Source: Pseudoscleropodium purum (taxonomy: Eukaryota; Streptophyta; Bryopsida; Hypnales; Brachytheciaceae). Taken from it: 64,000 nt of DNA. Positions within the stretch are counted from its first letter, which is position 1. The number at the start of each line of letters is the position of its first letter. The translations under genes were made by a program, and so were the position numbers. Shown in pieces: positions 13,616-25,836 of the stretch. The notes beneath the pieces are model-generated. The model was not told the origin of the DNA and did not search any database. It saw only the letters and a program-made list of their open reading frames with translations. The stretch is taken from assembly GCA_963969395.1 (NCBI GenBank), contig OZ017797.1, positions 1,984,001 to 2,048,000 of the forward strand. Reading direction: 5' to 3'.

Positions 13616-13979
13616 TTTTTCAATTCATCAGACTTTGGAGTCCATTCTTGCATAGTAGAATAAACAATTTCAAAAAACTTAGAACTAATAAAAGTTGTAA
13701 ATTCAAACTACCTTTCACCTCCAAAAAACCGTTTGTCATTTTGATCCTTGAATCAAAAGTTATAAACAAAAATCAGAGAGGGGTAGTTAGGAATATTTAT
13801 TTTGACATTTTCAAACATCCTCTCTAATTTTTGTCCATGACTTTTTATTGAAAACTCAAAATCACAAACGGCTTTTTGGAGGTAAAAGTTAGTTTGAATT
13901 TACAAGTTTTCTTAGTTTCAAGATTTTTGAAAAAATGTGTTCTACTATGACTAAATGACCTCTGAAGTTCGTTGAAAAT
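13616..13979. mobile_element. Fold-back MITE-like element, copy 3
   Basis: Imperfect inverted repeat with arms of about 170 bp. Outer motif catagtagaa (13650) pairs with ttctactatg (13940). The inner block cctccaaaaaaccgtttg (13721) pairs with caaacggctttttggagg (13866). Same family as 364-760 and 2599-2950. Confidence 0.75.
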
Positions 13980-14039
13980 ACAAAACACATGAAAAAACAA
14001 TGAAAAAACTAAACTTATAAAATTTTAGTTCTTGTGTGG

Positions 14040-14180
14040 TCACTTCAGTATTTAGGTGGTTTAGTGGTTGGAACTTTAGACCTCCAAACATGAAGTCCAA
14101 GGTTCGAATCCCTTTGGAGGCACCTGCCCACGTCGTAGTTCGCCTAGGTGGTTGCCTAGGCAGAAAAAAATTAATTTAAA
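14040..14180 (+). mobile_element. tRNA-derived SINE candidate
   Basis: An RNA polymerase III type A box (taggtggtttagtggttgg, 14053-14071) and a near-perfect B box (ggttcgaatcc, 14101-14111) sit at the spacing of a tRNA gene. The intervening sequence does not make a clear anticodon arm, and the following cctaggtggttgcctaggcag forms a small hairpin. This suggests a tRNA-derived SINE head or a tRNA pseudogene rather than a working tRNA. Confidence 0.5.
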
Positions 14181-15238
14181 ATGGGCACTTACAAAAGAAA
14201 ATCTAATTTAAATTTTGTTTTAAAAAAATTAAATAATAATTTAAAAAAATCTAATTTAAGAAAAAATGGTTAATTTTTTTTTAATTGAAATTTTAATTAT
14301 AAGAAATTAATTTTTTTTTCCTTTAAAATTTAATTTAGTTTTTCTTATTTGTCCAAAATAATAGATAAAATCAACAGATTTTAGTTTGATTTTTTCCAAA
14401 ACAACACCTCTAAAATGATTGAATCATTCCACAAATTTGAGTTGAAATTTTGTTGTTTTAATCATGAATTTTCTAATAGTAATGCACCTTCTATTTTAGA
14501 TATAAAAAAAACACCATGTTGGGTCTAAAATATTAGAGTTCTAAGACATTTAAGATAATTTGACATAAGAATAGAATTGTTTTAGAGGGTAGTTTAGTTA
14601 ACTACACTTCCTCGAACTATAATATATTTGTGGGATTGTATATCCAAGCAATGATCTTGTCCATGCTAAGCAAAAATGACCCCTTTTTAGATACATAGAA
14701 GAGACTTTCCATTCAATTCAAGGGTTGGGGTTGGCTGTGGACAATTTTGTTTCAATATAGGATTCTTGATTTCAAAGATGCAAAAAAGACCCCTACTTCA
14801 TTTGTAAGCAATATTACTGTATGTTTAGGTTACATTCTACACCTTGGTGTCAAAATAATTTACTTTTGGCAATTGGACATTTTAGCAATTTGATTTGGTT
14901 TTCTTGTCTTTCAGCACTTTCTTCTTCCTAATTTTTCAACACTCCTCATTGAATGGATTGATCTTTTTTATTTATGTGTAAATGTGGTCCTTTTTTGAAT
15001 TTTCTCAAGAATAATTTTTGAATATTTAGAATTGACAATAGTGAAAATTTATCAAATTTTCAAAAATAGTTGCATAATTTTTCAAATTTTAGACATGTTC
15101 CAAATTTCCCCTAATTATATACAAAATTGACCTAGATGTAGGGTAAGGTAAGAGGTTCAAACTCCAACTGGGCATCAAAAGCAAAAATGACTTAGAATTA
15201 CATTTTTCTTTCTTCGATGTACCAATTATACACATTTT
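14181..15238. other. AT-rich intergenic DNA
   Basis: No gene seen; begins with about 160 bp of A/T-only blocks that may be the tail of the SINE-like unit. Confidence 0.45.
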
Positions 15239-15390
15239 AGGAGGTGGTCGCTTTTGATGACTACAAATGACCACTTTTTTCCAACTTCAAAAATTTGTAA
15301 GTAATTCTACAAAGGTCCAAAAAATATGAAACGACTTGAATTAGATGCCAATTCCGGAATTGTCTTTCAGGAAAATTTACTGAAATTTTT
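15239..15390. repeat. Dispersed repeat R2, copy 1
   Basis: About 150 bp shared in direct orientation with 40079-40230, just upstream of the cotransporter gene. Shared blocks: acaaaggtccaaaaa, tatgaaac(g/a)acttg, and aggaaaatttactgaa/agaaaatttactgaa. Confidence 0.6.
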
Positions 15391-15731
15391 TTTCCCCAAG
15401 ATTCAGCTTCAGCCTTTAGATAGTCCATTTATGGACCTACTACCTTATGTCGTAGTTGTGATGGCTCTACATAGATTTCACAGCTTGAGTGGTATGGGAA
15501 GGCTAGTTCCATTCGCAGTTTCAAAATGTACACCTCTGGTGGGTTCGAGGGTTTCCGAGTGACAAGGACGACAAAACAACACTTGGTTCCTATGAAGGGA
15601 CTCGTCCTAACTTCATTGGGTACACGTACACTACACAAGGTACCAAGTTCCCAATCAGTTGCATTTGCAGTCTTGTCAACATGAAGGAGATAAGGATGTG
15701 GTAATCGGGATCTTTGCCATAAACTCTTACC

Positions 15732-15780
15732 AGTTCCCATTACAGTTCCCATTACAGTTCCCATTACTGTTCCCATTACT
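15732..15780. repeat. 12 bp tandem repeat
   Basis: The unit agttcccattac is repeated about four times with one change. On the minus strand it yields a repetitive MGTV peptide, which is only a by-product of the repeat. Confidence 0.9.
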
Positions 15781-15961
15781 GCAGTTGGCTATCAAGTAGA
15801 GACAGGTGCTCAGTTCCTGTCAGGAATAACTAGGACTAGCTAATCTACAAACACCCTACATTCATAACACGGGATCAACCAGTGTTTGGGATATTTTTTC
15901 CGGAGTTTTATCAGCCAACTTTCCTTTGATTCCCATATCGAAGCAATTTTCTCAAGTACCG

Positions 15962-16073
15962 CGTCCAGTTATTTTCTCTGTATTTCTTACTCTAAATAGA
16001 AAGTTTTACAGGGTTTTCGTCCAGTTATTTTCTCTGTATTTCGTACTCTAAATAGAAAGTTTTACAGGTTTTT
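15962..16073. repeat. 56 bp tandem duplication
   Basis: A segment starting cgtccagttattttctc is repeated once directly, the second copy starting at 16018. The copies differ by one base in the first 50. A recent duplication in otherwise non-coding DNA. Confidence 0.85.
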
Positions 16074-17499
16074 TTTCACCAATTTCTTGACAAAATATAT
16101 ATATATATTTTAAACCTGGAGTTTATTCCAAGAAAATCAACCAAGAACAAACGGTGGAAGCCAAGGGCAGAACCTTGGAGAGGAATTCATACAAAAGTAC
16201 ATCTTGCCAATGTTTTCAAATTAGAATTTGATTTTTCCCCACATCTACCAACGAAATTTGAACCAGTCACAAACACTACATAGTGAGTATGCACTTGTTA
16301 CACAAATTTGATTGAGAATTCAAACAAATGCTTTCATTTACCAAATGACTTTGAAATGTTTCATACAATTACAATAATTGTCATAGCTAATTGAGGAATT
16401 AAAGATTTTCAACCAAAAAAAATTAGGATGTGTTGTGGTACAAGTAACACTCTTGCATGAAATAAAATTTAAATTTTTTTTAAATGGTTTTTTATTTTAA
16501 AAATATTTTATCAAATTTTTTAGTGAAAAACCCTCTTAATATAGTACATTTTTTTTCATTAATAATAATTTTCTGGATTTTTGTGGTAAGAATTTCACTA
16601 ATTTTTAAATTTTATTGAGTGATATTTTACTAACTGAAGTATGGTTCTAAATATCCATGTTTTTATAATTTACTCCAAAAACTCCCAAAAAAATAGTAAA
16701 AAATTTTAAGATTTAAAAAAACATTTATGTATGAATTTTTTTAATTTAAATTTTCAGAAATAAAATATAAATGATATAAAATTTTGGATTCATATTAGTC
16801 AACATCATTTCACACAATAAAATTTTAAATTTGTAAAGTTCTTACTACAAAATTCTATAATTAAAAGCATTCTAATTCCACTCATAAAAAAATCTTGAAA
16901 TTTTTTCCTTGTACAAAAAGTTTTTTTCAGTACTAAATTTGTTTTAAAAAATTTTGAAATTTATTTATACCAATGCGCTACATGTACTTCAACATGTCCA
17001 AAATTTGTTTTAAAAAAAAAAAATTTTCAATTGGTTATGGCAATTTTTGAAGCATATGAATATTTAAGAGAGTCATTGTGTGCCAATGAAAAATAAATGG
17101 CAAGTATAAGGCAAATTGAAGATAAATTATGGCTCATAACATTATTCAACAAGATCAAATGCTCTCCAACGTGGATTTTTGTAGATTAAGGTGGGTACCC
17201 GTCAAACCACTACTTTTTGCATTTGAGCCTAGTTACTATTATGAGATTGCTCAAATTTTCATATTTTCTTGTTGGACAAGTGAAAGGACTTTCTAATGCA
17301 CCAAAAATCATAGACATTTTCAATACCATATGCAAAAATAATGAAGTATCAACATTTTTTTGGTAGATGTTTTAAAATCATTTCTTCAACATATATACAT
17401 ATTGATTTTAGAAATTTACACATAATGATGATGGCAAATTTAGACAAGGTGTGATTTAAGGTGTAAATACCTAACTACGGGATACTTAATTTATACCTC
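16074..17499. other. AT-rich intergenic DNA
   Basis: No gene or repeat supported; includes a short (TA)n run near 16095-16110. Confidence 0.5.
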
Positions 17500-18004
17500 G
17501 AGGCCAGGCCAAATTACTATGCCAGAGGCCAAGAATCCTCACTTGTGATTGGAAAAAATGCTGAAATTGGTCCCAACTCCATTACACTTAGAGGTTAAGC
17601 GAATTTGGTGCTATGAATTTTTTATTCGAAAAGGACATGATTTGACACGGCCCGAGCTTTTTGAATTAGGTGCACCAAAAATGAAAGGCCAATTTTTGGC
17701 CTAGGGGTCAATGTCATATTTCAATTAAAGAACTATTTTTTTTAATATTATTTTTTTCAACAAATTAAATCCATTGGATTTGAGGCAATCTTCCTCTAGG
17801 TATAAAGTGGCTCTAAAAATTTCAGCCTTCCTCTCTCTCCCTTCTAGTTTTAAAAAAACTAACCCAGTTTCTTGGCCTCAAGGCCTTTACATATGGGAGA
17901 ATCAACCCCCATTGCAATCTTCATATAGTGACTAGTTGAGGCCGTGTTCTAGCTCAAAAGGGGCTGAAATTTTGTGCAATTGGCCTCAAGGAAAATTGGC
18001 CTGG
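17500..18004. mobile_element. Weak candidate for a 0.5 kb inverted-repeat element
   Basis: The left edge reads aggccaggccaaatt and the right edge aattggcctggtct, an inverted match of about 13 bp bounding roughly 500 bp rich in aggcc/ggcct words. No ORF and no clear target duplication. This could be chance. Confidence 0.25.
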
Positions 18005-20320
18005 TCTACAAGTGTAAAGTGACCCTCAGATTCATATTTGTTACATGACAATAGTGTATTAGTAGTGATAATTAGCATTTAAAAATGATAAGAAATTATA
18101 TTTTCACACATCATTATGTCTTGGCTACATGTGAAGAAGTGGTTTTGCAACACTTCATTTATTGTACAATTCAACCATCGGAGGTATTTTGGCTATAATG
18201 TAAATGCACCTATAGCCAATCATTTAGACAATTTTGGAGCAGATCATGAATATTTTAGGGTAATGGAAATTTTTCCCATTTAGGAAGATAAGAATATAGG
18301 GATTGCAAATTTTTCAGAATTTTATATTCAAAATTAAAATTACTGTGAATTTAGAGAGTCTAAAAGTTTTCTTCACCAGTAGCCAATGTTTAGAGTCTTC
18401 TAATTTTGATCATTCAAGAACTACTTTCTTTCTCACCCCTTCCTACTTTTTTGCTCACTACTTCAAGACATGAATCATAACCTTATTAGTCCCAACCTTG
18501 AAAAGGACCAAAAAAAAAAATTCCAAGCTTGAGTTCAACCTGAAGGTTGGAAATAGTGCACCCTACAAATTAAGTACTAGGCATGAATGGCTATTGGAGC
18601 ATTTACGTTACACAAGGTCATTCAGCCTACTACCACCCAAATTATACAGTTGGATAGTTTGTAGACAACATAATGTATCCCATGTATTTTTTAAAGCTTA
18701 TAACATTCAATAGTCTATGGTTCTATGATCTTTCCTCCAGCAAAATGATGTGGAGTATTTCACATTTTATTAGTAGCTATGGGGACATTGACATTGACCC
18801 TTGAGAGCCAAAGGATGTTTTGGAAGTAGAAAAGTTCAAATTGCCAAATTTTTGATGCATTGTCCAAAATCCAAAATTAAAATTTCTTTTTTGGAATTCA
18901 ACTATATGAAAGTATATTTAAAAAATAAGGCCACAAGTGCAAAAAAATTCAGCTCATTTGACCATGTGGATTAAGAGATTACAATGTTTGAAATGTGAAA
19001 AAAACTTGAGTTTTTCATTCCTACCAAACAAGGCAAATAGCCTTTTAGCCCTCTTGTCCCAAATACAATTTTTGCTTTATACCCAAATGTGAATTTTCAG
19101 CATTCTTAAGTTTATGATGTTAGGTTCACTCATGAAAAATTTCAGAAGCAAATATGGAGTCTAGCTTATTCTAAATCACTTTGCAATACAAGGAGGTTAA
19201 ATGAATTGGCAATATACTAGTCATTTTTTGATGATTTTTTGTGCAATGAGAAATTTTTTATCTGAAATCCAAAAAATAAAAAAATACAATCAAACATTTG
19301 GGATATGTGGGAAAAAATTCAAGAACTTTATCTTCACAAATTGCGAGATAATAGGGCTTGAAGTTAAAAGAAAATATTTTTCTTAAACTGCATTAACATA
19401 GCTTATAAAGTTTGACTCCTCTTACAATATGATTTAGGAACTAAATTTTTTTTAGAGAACAATTGTATGCCATATTTTATTAGTTACATACATTGATACA
19501 TGCCAAATTTCCCAAATTGCTGATTGTTTTCGCAAAAGATGCCTAAAGTGCACAATCTACTTGGGGTCTACCAAAAAAATTCAAGGCAATATAACTTTTG
19601 ATTCAAGCCCACAATTGGAAAAATAATAATAGTATCCCCTCCAAGGGGGTGTATGTTCATACCATGTGTCGATATTTGTGAACATTCAGCCAAAATTGAC
19701 TTCATAGGAATCTATCCAGATTTTCAATTGTTTGTTCAACAAACAATTGACCTTTAGGAATTATGCATGAGAATGGTGAGTTTGTTCATGGATGAGGACT
19801 AGAGAGAAAAAAACACCCTTTTTGAAGGCCAGTAAGGGTAGGGGTAGTTTGCTCTTAAAGCGACCATTTAAGAGCTAATTGTCTTTTCAAAGAAGCTAAA
19901 CTCCTTGAAAAAAACTTCCATAAATTTTTGTAGGAAGAAAAATGGAATTGGTATCTAACCCAAGTTGCTTCATATATTTTGAACATTCATGGGATTAGTT
20001 ACAAGTGTTTGAAGTTGAAATGCAGAGGTCACTAGAAAACAACCACCTCCTCAAATGTACATTGTTGGAGCAAACTATTGTAAATGTTGTGCTGGGAATG
20101 GCTAGACAGAGTGCAAAACAAGGAAAATGAGAATTTTTTGACAAAACTCGGAAATTCTATTAATTTTCAACTCGCATTGCCAAAGCCTATCAAAACTGCA
20201 CCCAGGTGGCTACTCTAAAAGGGACCCATGATTGGTTTTGTGTTCTGTTCCTTTTTATCAATGGAAATTGTCCATTTGTTTAAAAATTAAAATAAATTAA
20301 AAAAAGGACCCATGATTGAT
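18005..20320. other. Intergenic DNA
   Basis: AT-rich. ORFs of 60-71 codons (for example 18498-18713) have no recognisable motif. Nothing else seen. Confidence 0.45.
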
Positions 20321-20326
20321 GAATAG

Positions 20327-21680
20327 TCACCCTAAAAGAAATGGGAGAAAAATGTAACTTAATGAAAAAACGTCTCCGATCTCGTATAGTATGTTGCCAT
20401 AGTTGATGTTTATGTTATCATTGAGCAATGAGGAAATTGGCAAACTATCCGCCCAACAGTGTTGAGTTCTTGTCTGGAAAAAAATTGGATCAAGGTAATT
20501 ATTGCCCCAATTGAACCAAAGTTTGGTAGACAACCGGGCATCTTGCACATTGGAATGAAAATGTGTTGGCAATGTCTCGTGGCGCTTTTTTTCCCATGAA
20601 TTGCTCAAGTGGGTGATGCAATGGGAGAGCACTTGCCTATTTTGATTTGCGGTTAAGGGTAAGTTAAGGTTTTGCATTCAAATATTTCCAGTTTCTTCCT
20701 TCGAGGCGCAACGAGGTGGGGTGGGGAGTGGCTGTTGCTTCTACTTTCAAATCACAAGTGTGCACGGCAAAGGACCCACTTTGATAACACTTGAACGCGA
20801 TATGTTTTGTAGTACTTCTTGTTTTTTTCAAATCTCTGGCTTCTTCTTAGATGCTGAGGAAGGGATCCAGCAAGATGAAGCGGAGACTTCATCATTCAGT
20901 GTGACATGGAAACACCTCCAGATTTCCCGGATTCAATCAAAATCCTCAGTTGAAAATCGGGGTTGCACAGTGTTAGCATTTCTTGTTGTTGCCAAGTTGT
21001 TTGTTTTGGTTAAGTGCAAATTTGAGAGTACCTCCTCCAACCAAGGGAGATCTGCAATCCACTCCGTCTGATATCGGTAGGTGAGCTCATAGGCTCATTG
21101 CCATCCTTTCCTCCTCATTTTGACGGGTGGCGCGTTATCTTCTGTTCCATTCTCCCCCTCAATGCCCTCAATTTCTTCTAAATCACAAAGTTAGTTAAGC
21201 TCTTCTGATTTTGAGTTGTAGCCCTACTTGACCTTCAGATCCATGAAATTAGGATTGTCTCCAGAAAAGACATACCTTGAAGAATTGTTGGACAGGTTGA
21301 CAAGAATTATGGTGTCACATTGGACCTTCTGAATGTGAGATCCCATGGGGGATGATTGTTGCATGTACAAATGCACTAGTGTTCAAGTTTTGTAACACCA
21401 CAATTGCAACTCCTTCTGTTTGACGAAGCAGACCCTAAAATAGGTCGGCATTTTGAGTTGCGAGAGGTAGCAAAGTAACTCCGCAATGTAACCTTCTCTT
21501 GGGCACACTTCTTACTCCGCTCTTTCCTAAATCCATGTAGCCTGGAGGGTTCTCTTAGTCGCAGGAGCAACAGATTCCAATTTTGCTTTCTTCCAAAGGA
21601 TGTGCTTTCTAGCCTCCTTCTCAACATTGACACCATCTTTCGTCCTCATATCAGCAAAGTGACCCAACACACGAGGAATC
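20327..21680 (-). pseudogene. Unrecognised degenerate coding-like region
   Basis: Base composition is less AT-rich than the surroundings. Read on the minus strand, one frame gives long stretches of protein-like sequence broken by stops. Examples are a stretch with DGVNVEKEARKHILWKKAKLE near 21620, one with VNLSNNSSRYVFSGDNPNF near 21270, and a final open run of 116 codons (20327-20677). I do not recognise the family. It could be an eroded gene, a processed pseudogene or an old transposon coding region. Confidence 0.3.
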
Positions 21681-22576
21681 AGTGAAGATTAGCAAACAAC
21701 CCTAAATTCTAAACCCATATGTGAACGAACAAGGTTGCCAAAGCGATTTGAATCAAGTCAGAGCAAAACGGTAGGCCCAAAATGCAAATAAGCAAATTGA
21801 ACCCTAAACCACATGCCAATAGAAGGCAAGGAAGGTGGTGCTTATAACTATTGCAGCCAGCGGTGAATCTGCAAAGGAAGGTGGTTCTCATCCTCAAACC
21901 TTGATTTCTAGATGCCATTCAAGCAAAAATTTAAACATTGTGTTTCGGAGAACAACAAAGTGGCCATTAAGCGGCAAAATCGAGCCACTCCGTTGCCTAG
22001 CGGCAGTGGAGATTCAGGCACTCAAAATTTTTGAACAAGGGACACATAACAACCGACCTCAACAACAAAAGTTACTAAAAATCTGTAAATGCCCTTGAAT
22101 TATAGGAATATAAGTGGTGCCAAAGTGCTGACAAGACGAAGGATGTTTTCATAAATGTTGCAATGAGTAACTCAATATTGAGCACCTTGGTGTTAACGCA
22201 TTACGGCAACACCCTAACTTGGCAACTAAGCAAATTCTGCAATGAGTTATCTGGTGACAACGCAAATCATGAAAGAACCGCTCCAACAACAACCGCACTT
22301 GAGTGAAAGCGCAGTGGGCAACAACAAAAGAGAAGGAGATGTCATTTCGGCGCGATGAACTCCATCAATCCATCAGCAATGCATTTCTGGCCTCACAATT
22401 CTCATAGGTTTGTTGTTTATCAACATGTCTGACTTTTGATGCCACAACGGCAACGCCTTTGTGTCTAAATCCATTGAGATTTTAAAATTTCGGATTTTAA
22501 AATTTCAAAATATTTACTTCTGCCAACCCCCTTCCCCTCCTTGTAATTTTAGAAACCAATAGGAGACAATTCATCC
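21681..22576. other. Intergenic DNA of moderate GC
   Basis: Contains ORFs of 69-87 codons on both strands (21709-21918 minus, 21835-22098 plus) with no known motif. It may belong to the same decayed unit as 20327-21680. Confidence 0.35.
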
Positions 22577-22780
22577 CCTATCCATATCCGACATTATATT
22601 CATATTTATATCCGTACCCAATATTTAATACGTATCCATATGTGATACTATATCATATCCAATAATGTAGCCATATCTGGTATTTGTATTCAATATATAT
22701 GTGTATGCGATATTGTATCCATATTCAATATTTAGTACATATTTGTATGCAATATTGTATCCATATCCAGTATTTCATAT
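22577..22780. repeat. Degenerate AT-rich tandem array
   Basis: Repeated variants of atccatat(c/t)c(a)atatt and gtatgcaatattgtatcc recur about every 20-45 bp. An imperfect satellite-like array without coding potential. Confidence 0.7.
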
Positions 22781-23532
22781 TTGGACGGCTCAAATTAAAT
22801 CTCACAAGATCAATGGCTTGTGATTTTTTGAGAAATCATCAACAATTTCAAGGGTAAGCGTTTTAAAAAAAAAAATCAGCTGCCAATACGTTTTTTGAGG
22901 GGGAGAGCAGCTAATGCAAACCAAGGTGGTATGCCTCTTTTCAATGCATTGTCAGAAGGTTTTTGTTGCTATTATACTAAAGGTATATTTTCACTTAGTT
23001 TTGAGTTTTTCAAATACCCTATATTGAGGGTAGTAAAAGACAAAGAATCCAAAATTCAACCAAAAAGTGGTCAACCGGTTACTAAAGGATTAAAGAGTAT
23101 TGTTATTGAGGGTCTTTAGAACTCCTAGACGGATTCACATTGCAAACATCATCTCTAACATCAAGTGTCAACATATCTTTATTCTCGTTCTTGGATGTCT
23201 TGCCATCTTCGCATCTCAACCATACGCAAGATCAACGACTTGACAATATTATAAACTCCCCATTCAAAATTTTCACAAGGCTTGGTGCATGTAGATTTCT
23301 TGAGGTGCATGTTGGTCCCGTGTAGCCAAAAACAAAACATTGTTTTTGGTGCATAGTACAATCTAACAGGCAAAACATTATATCATTGGGAGATGTTTAA
23401 GACCACTTCACACTATAGTCATCCAAGTTGAGAGGCCATGGGATTGAGTGGCCAAACTTTGTTGAGAATCCAAAGAAATGGGCAATAAGTAGGTAATAAA
23501 ATAAAGAAATTAGAGCCATTGTTTAGGGATTG
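22781..23532. other. Intergenic DNA
   Basis: ORFs of 61-74 codons (22895-23119, 23140-23325) carry no recognised domain. Nothing else supported. Confidence 0.4.
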
Positions 23533-23776
23533 TAGTGTGAAGCCTCCAAATGTCAAACCCAAAGTCCAAATCCTTAGCAATGAACTTCCATGGCCTCTCA
23601 AGTGTAGGTGGCTTTAGTGTGAAGCCTCCCAAGGCCAAGCCCAAAGTCCAAACTCTTAGTTGTGAACTCCCCTTGCCTTTAAGTTTGAGCAACCCTAGTG
23701 TGAAGGCTCCAAAGACCAATGCCAAAGTCTAAGGGTTGAAATCTTGTCGATTTTTGACAACCCCTCGACCATAATT
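23533..23776. repeat. Tandem repeat of about 82 bp, three copies
   Basis: Units start with tagtgtgaag(c/g)ctcc at 23533, 23615 and 23696. Each contains gccaa(a/g)(c)ccaaagtc and a t(t)gaactcc-type block. A weaker fourth start may lie near 23839. Overlapping ORFs on both strands here are by-products of the repeat. Confidence 0.75.
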
Positions 23777-23989
23777 TGGATCTTTATCTCTAGCCATGTA
23801 AATAGCCTTAGAGGGAAATGGCCTTTGGACTGTGCTTTTTAGTGTGAAAGGTTGAAAGGATGAATTCTTGGTTTCTTAAAATGTGATTGTCAGAAACCTA
23901 TGGCCTCTTGACCTTTGGCCATAATGTGAAGTGGCCTTTAAAATTTTAGCAAATAAATGTAAAGATTTTTTTATTAATGATGATTTTAT

Positions 23990-24290
23990 ACTTACATTAC
24001 AAAAAATTTCAGGCCTCGAGAAGTCTACCAATTTGGAACTGCCCGCATCTACCTTGGTGCAATTAGAGAAGAAGTTTTTAATTTTTTAATTTTTTAATGA
24101 AACCTGTTGATGTGGCACTACTTGTGCCACAATAGCGCCATGTCAGGATTTTATACTTTTTTAATATTTTAAATAATTTTAATAGTTTCTTTTTTGAAAA
24201 AATATTTTTTTATTTTTCTGTAATTGCACTTCTGGGCGCCAAAAACAGATTTCTTAATGGCTCTCCATAGGGCTCAGATTTTTCCTAATG
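23990..24290. repeat. Dispersed repeat R1, copy 2
   Basis: Direct-orientation relative of 765-1055, sharing tgatgtggcactacttgtgcc, gcgccaaaaacag and catagggctcagatttttcc in the same order. Confidence 0.7.
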
Positions 24291-24704
24291 TCTACAAATA
24301 TAAGTTAATTTTTTATATTAAACATTTGGACCTTGAGGCAATTGAAGCCTTTTCCAAAGGATAGTCTCAACAAAATAGAATATGAAACTTGAATCATGGC
24401 TTCAATTGACACCTATTATAGATAAAAATGCCATCTTGAGTGAAATCAATTATGAATGCAATAGAATTCAAAAAGTAGGATATAAAATCATTCATTAGAA
24501 GGTGGCCCAACTTGACCTGGCTCATCAACGTCCCGGTCTGGGCAATGGGACTTGGCTAAGCGTGTGGGGGGTGAGGAGCGGGGGGTAGGAAATAGGTGAT
24601 GGGTGCAGACACAGGACAATGATCCAAACGACATCAATTTTGGAAAACTTGATGATGATCACCACTACTTGTATCTTGTGCATGCATGGTGGCAGGTTAG
24701 GGTT
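24291..24704. other. Intergenic DNA
   Basis: No gene. Includes a G-rich stretch at 24568-24595 (tggggggtgaggagcggggg) in otherwise AT-rich sequence. Confidence 0.45.
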
Positions 24705-25441
24705 TAGGGCAACGGTTTAGGGTTTCAAGGTTTCCTTTTAACATATCTCACATTGTTTGATTTACCTACTACTACCATGTGTGTATATAATGAGTCCTCA
24801 ATATAATTCATAATACAAATCATGCATGAATGACTTTGGAAGCAAAGTGAAATAGATGTAGTGGCATGCCACACTAGCATGGGTCTATTTCAAATGAATG
24901 ATCTTTAAAATGTTTTCTAAGGAAGTACAAATTCCAAACAATTTTTTTCAAAGTTTCACAAAAACAATATTATGTGGCACAATTGGAACAATATTTTCAA
25001 TGTTCTTGTAGAACTTGGAAAAAAAATTGATAACTCTGAAACAAGTAAAATGTCCATTCATCTTTCTCTGGGTCTCGCACAAAATGGACACATGGTCTTT
25101 TGTTTTAGAGATTTCAATTTTTTTTCCAAGTCCTATGAGAACTTTGAAAATATTGTTCCAATTGTGCCACATAATGTTGTTTTTGTGAAACTTTGGAAAA
25201 AAATGTTTGAACTTTGTACTTCCTTAGAAAACATTTTTAAAATCATCCATTTGAAAAAGACCCATGCTAGTGTGGCATGCCACCACATCTATTTCACTTT
25301 GCTTCTAAAGCCATTCATGCATAATTTGTGTTATGAATTGAAATGACAATTCATTATATACACAGAGGGTGGTAGGACATAAAACAAATAATATGGGATA
25401 TGTTAAAAGGAGATCTTGAAACCCTAAACCACCAGACCCTA
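24705..25441. repeat. Long near-perfect inverted repeat (hairpin) of about 740 bp
   Basis: Left arm 24705-25059 and right arm 25081-25441 are reverse complements over about 355 bp, with only scattered mismatches and a loop of about 20 bp. Long identical stretches include tggcatgccacactagcatg (24863) and ttatgtggcacaattggaac (24970). The mirrored ORFs on the two strands, which look like one protein, exist only because of the palindrome. It could be a fold-back transposon or a locus making double-stranded RNA. Confidence 0.9.
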
Positions 25442-25832
25442 AAAAATCCTCTAATGCCTAGCAACTCCCAAAATTGGACTTGAAAGTATGGTACTTCAAA
25501 TATTCATTATCAAAGTTTATATCAAATTTAGAAGCCTATAGTAGAGGAAGCCCATGTACCACATGAAAGGATTGGTGGAGAGTCAAAGTTAGCTTACGAC
25601 ACATTTTTTTGCATCCACTGTGTTATTCAAGGAATTATTGAATAAAAGGATGTACACTATAGGCATCTTTCAATATAATCGAGTCAATCTATCAAATTCT
25701 TAAAAATATCAAGGCATTCAATAAACCTATACAAGGAATATTAGATTGGTGTATGCATGAGTCCAAGCAAGTAAGTTCTATTTTATGGAAATAAAAAATG
25801 ATCCTTATTATTTCTACACTTGCTATGCCCAT
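25442..25832. other. Intergenic DNA
   Basis: Nothing recognised. Confidence 0.5.
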
Positions 25833-25836
25833 TTAA

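Noticed and set aside
15150..15180. B-box-like ggttcaaactcc
   Set aside because: No A box at the required distance upstream.
15429..15776. 115-codon minus-strand ORF with repeated MGTV
   Set aside because: The repeats come from a 12 bp tandem array and the rest has no recognisable domain.
24948..25346. Similar proteins of 74 and 124 codons on opposite strands
   Set aside because: They are mirror readings of one long palindrome and share no known protein motif.
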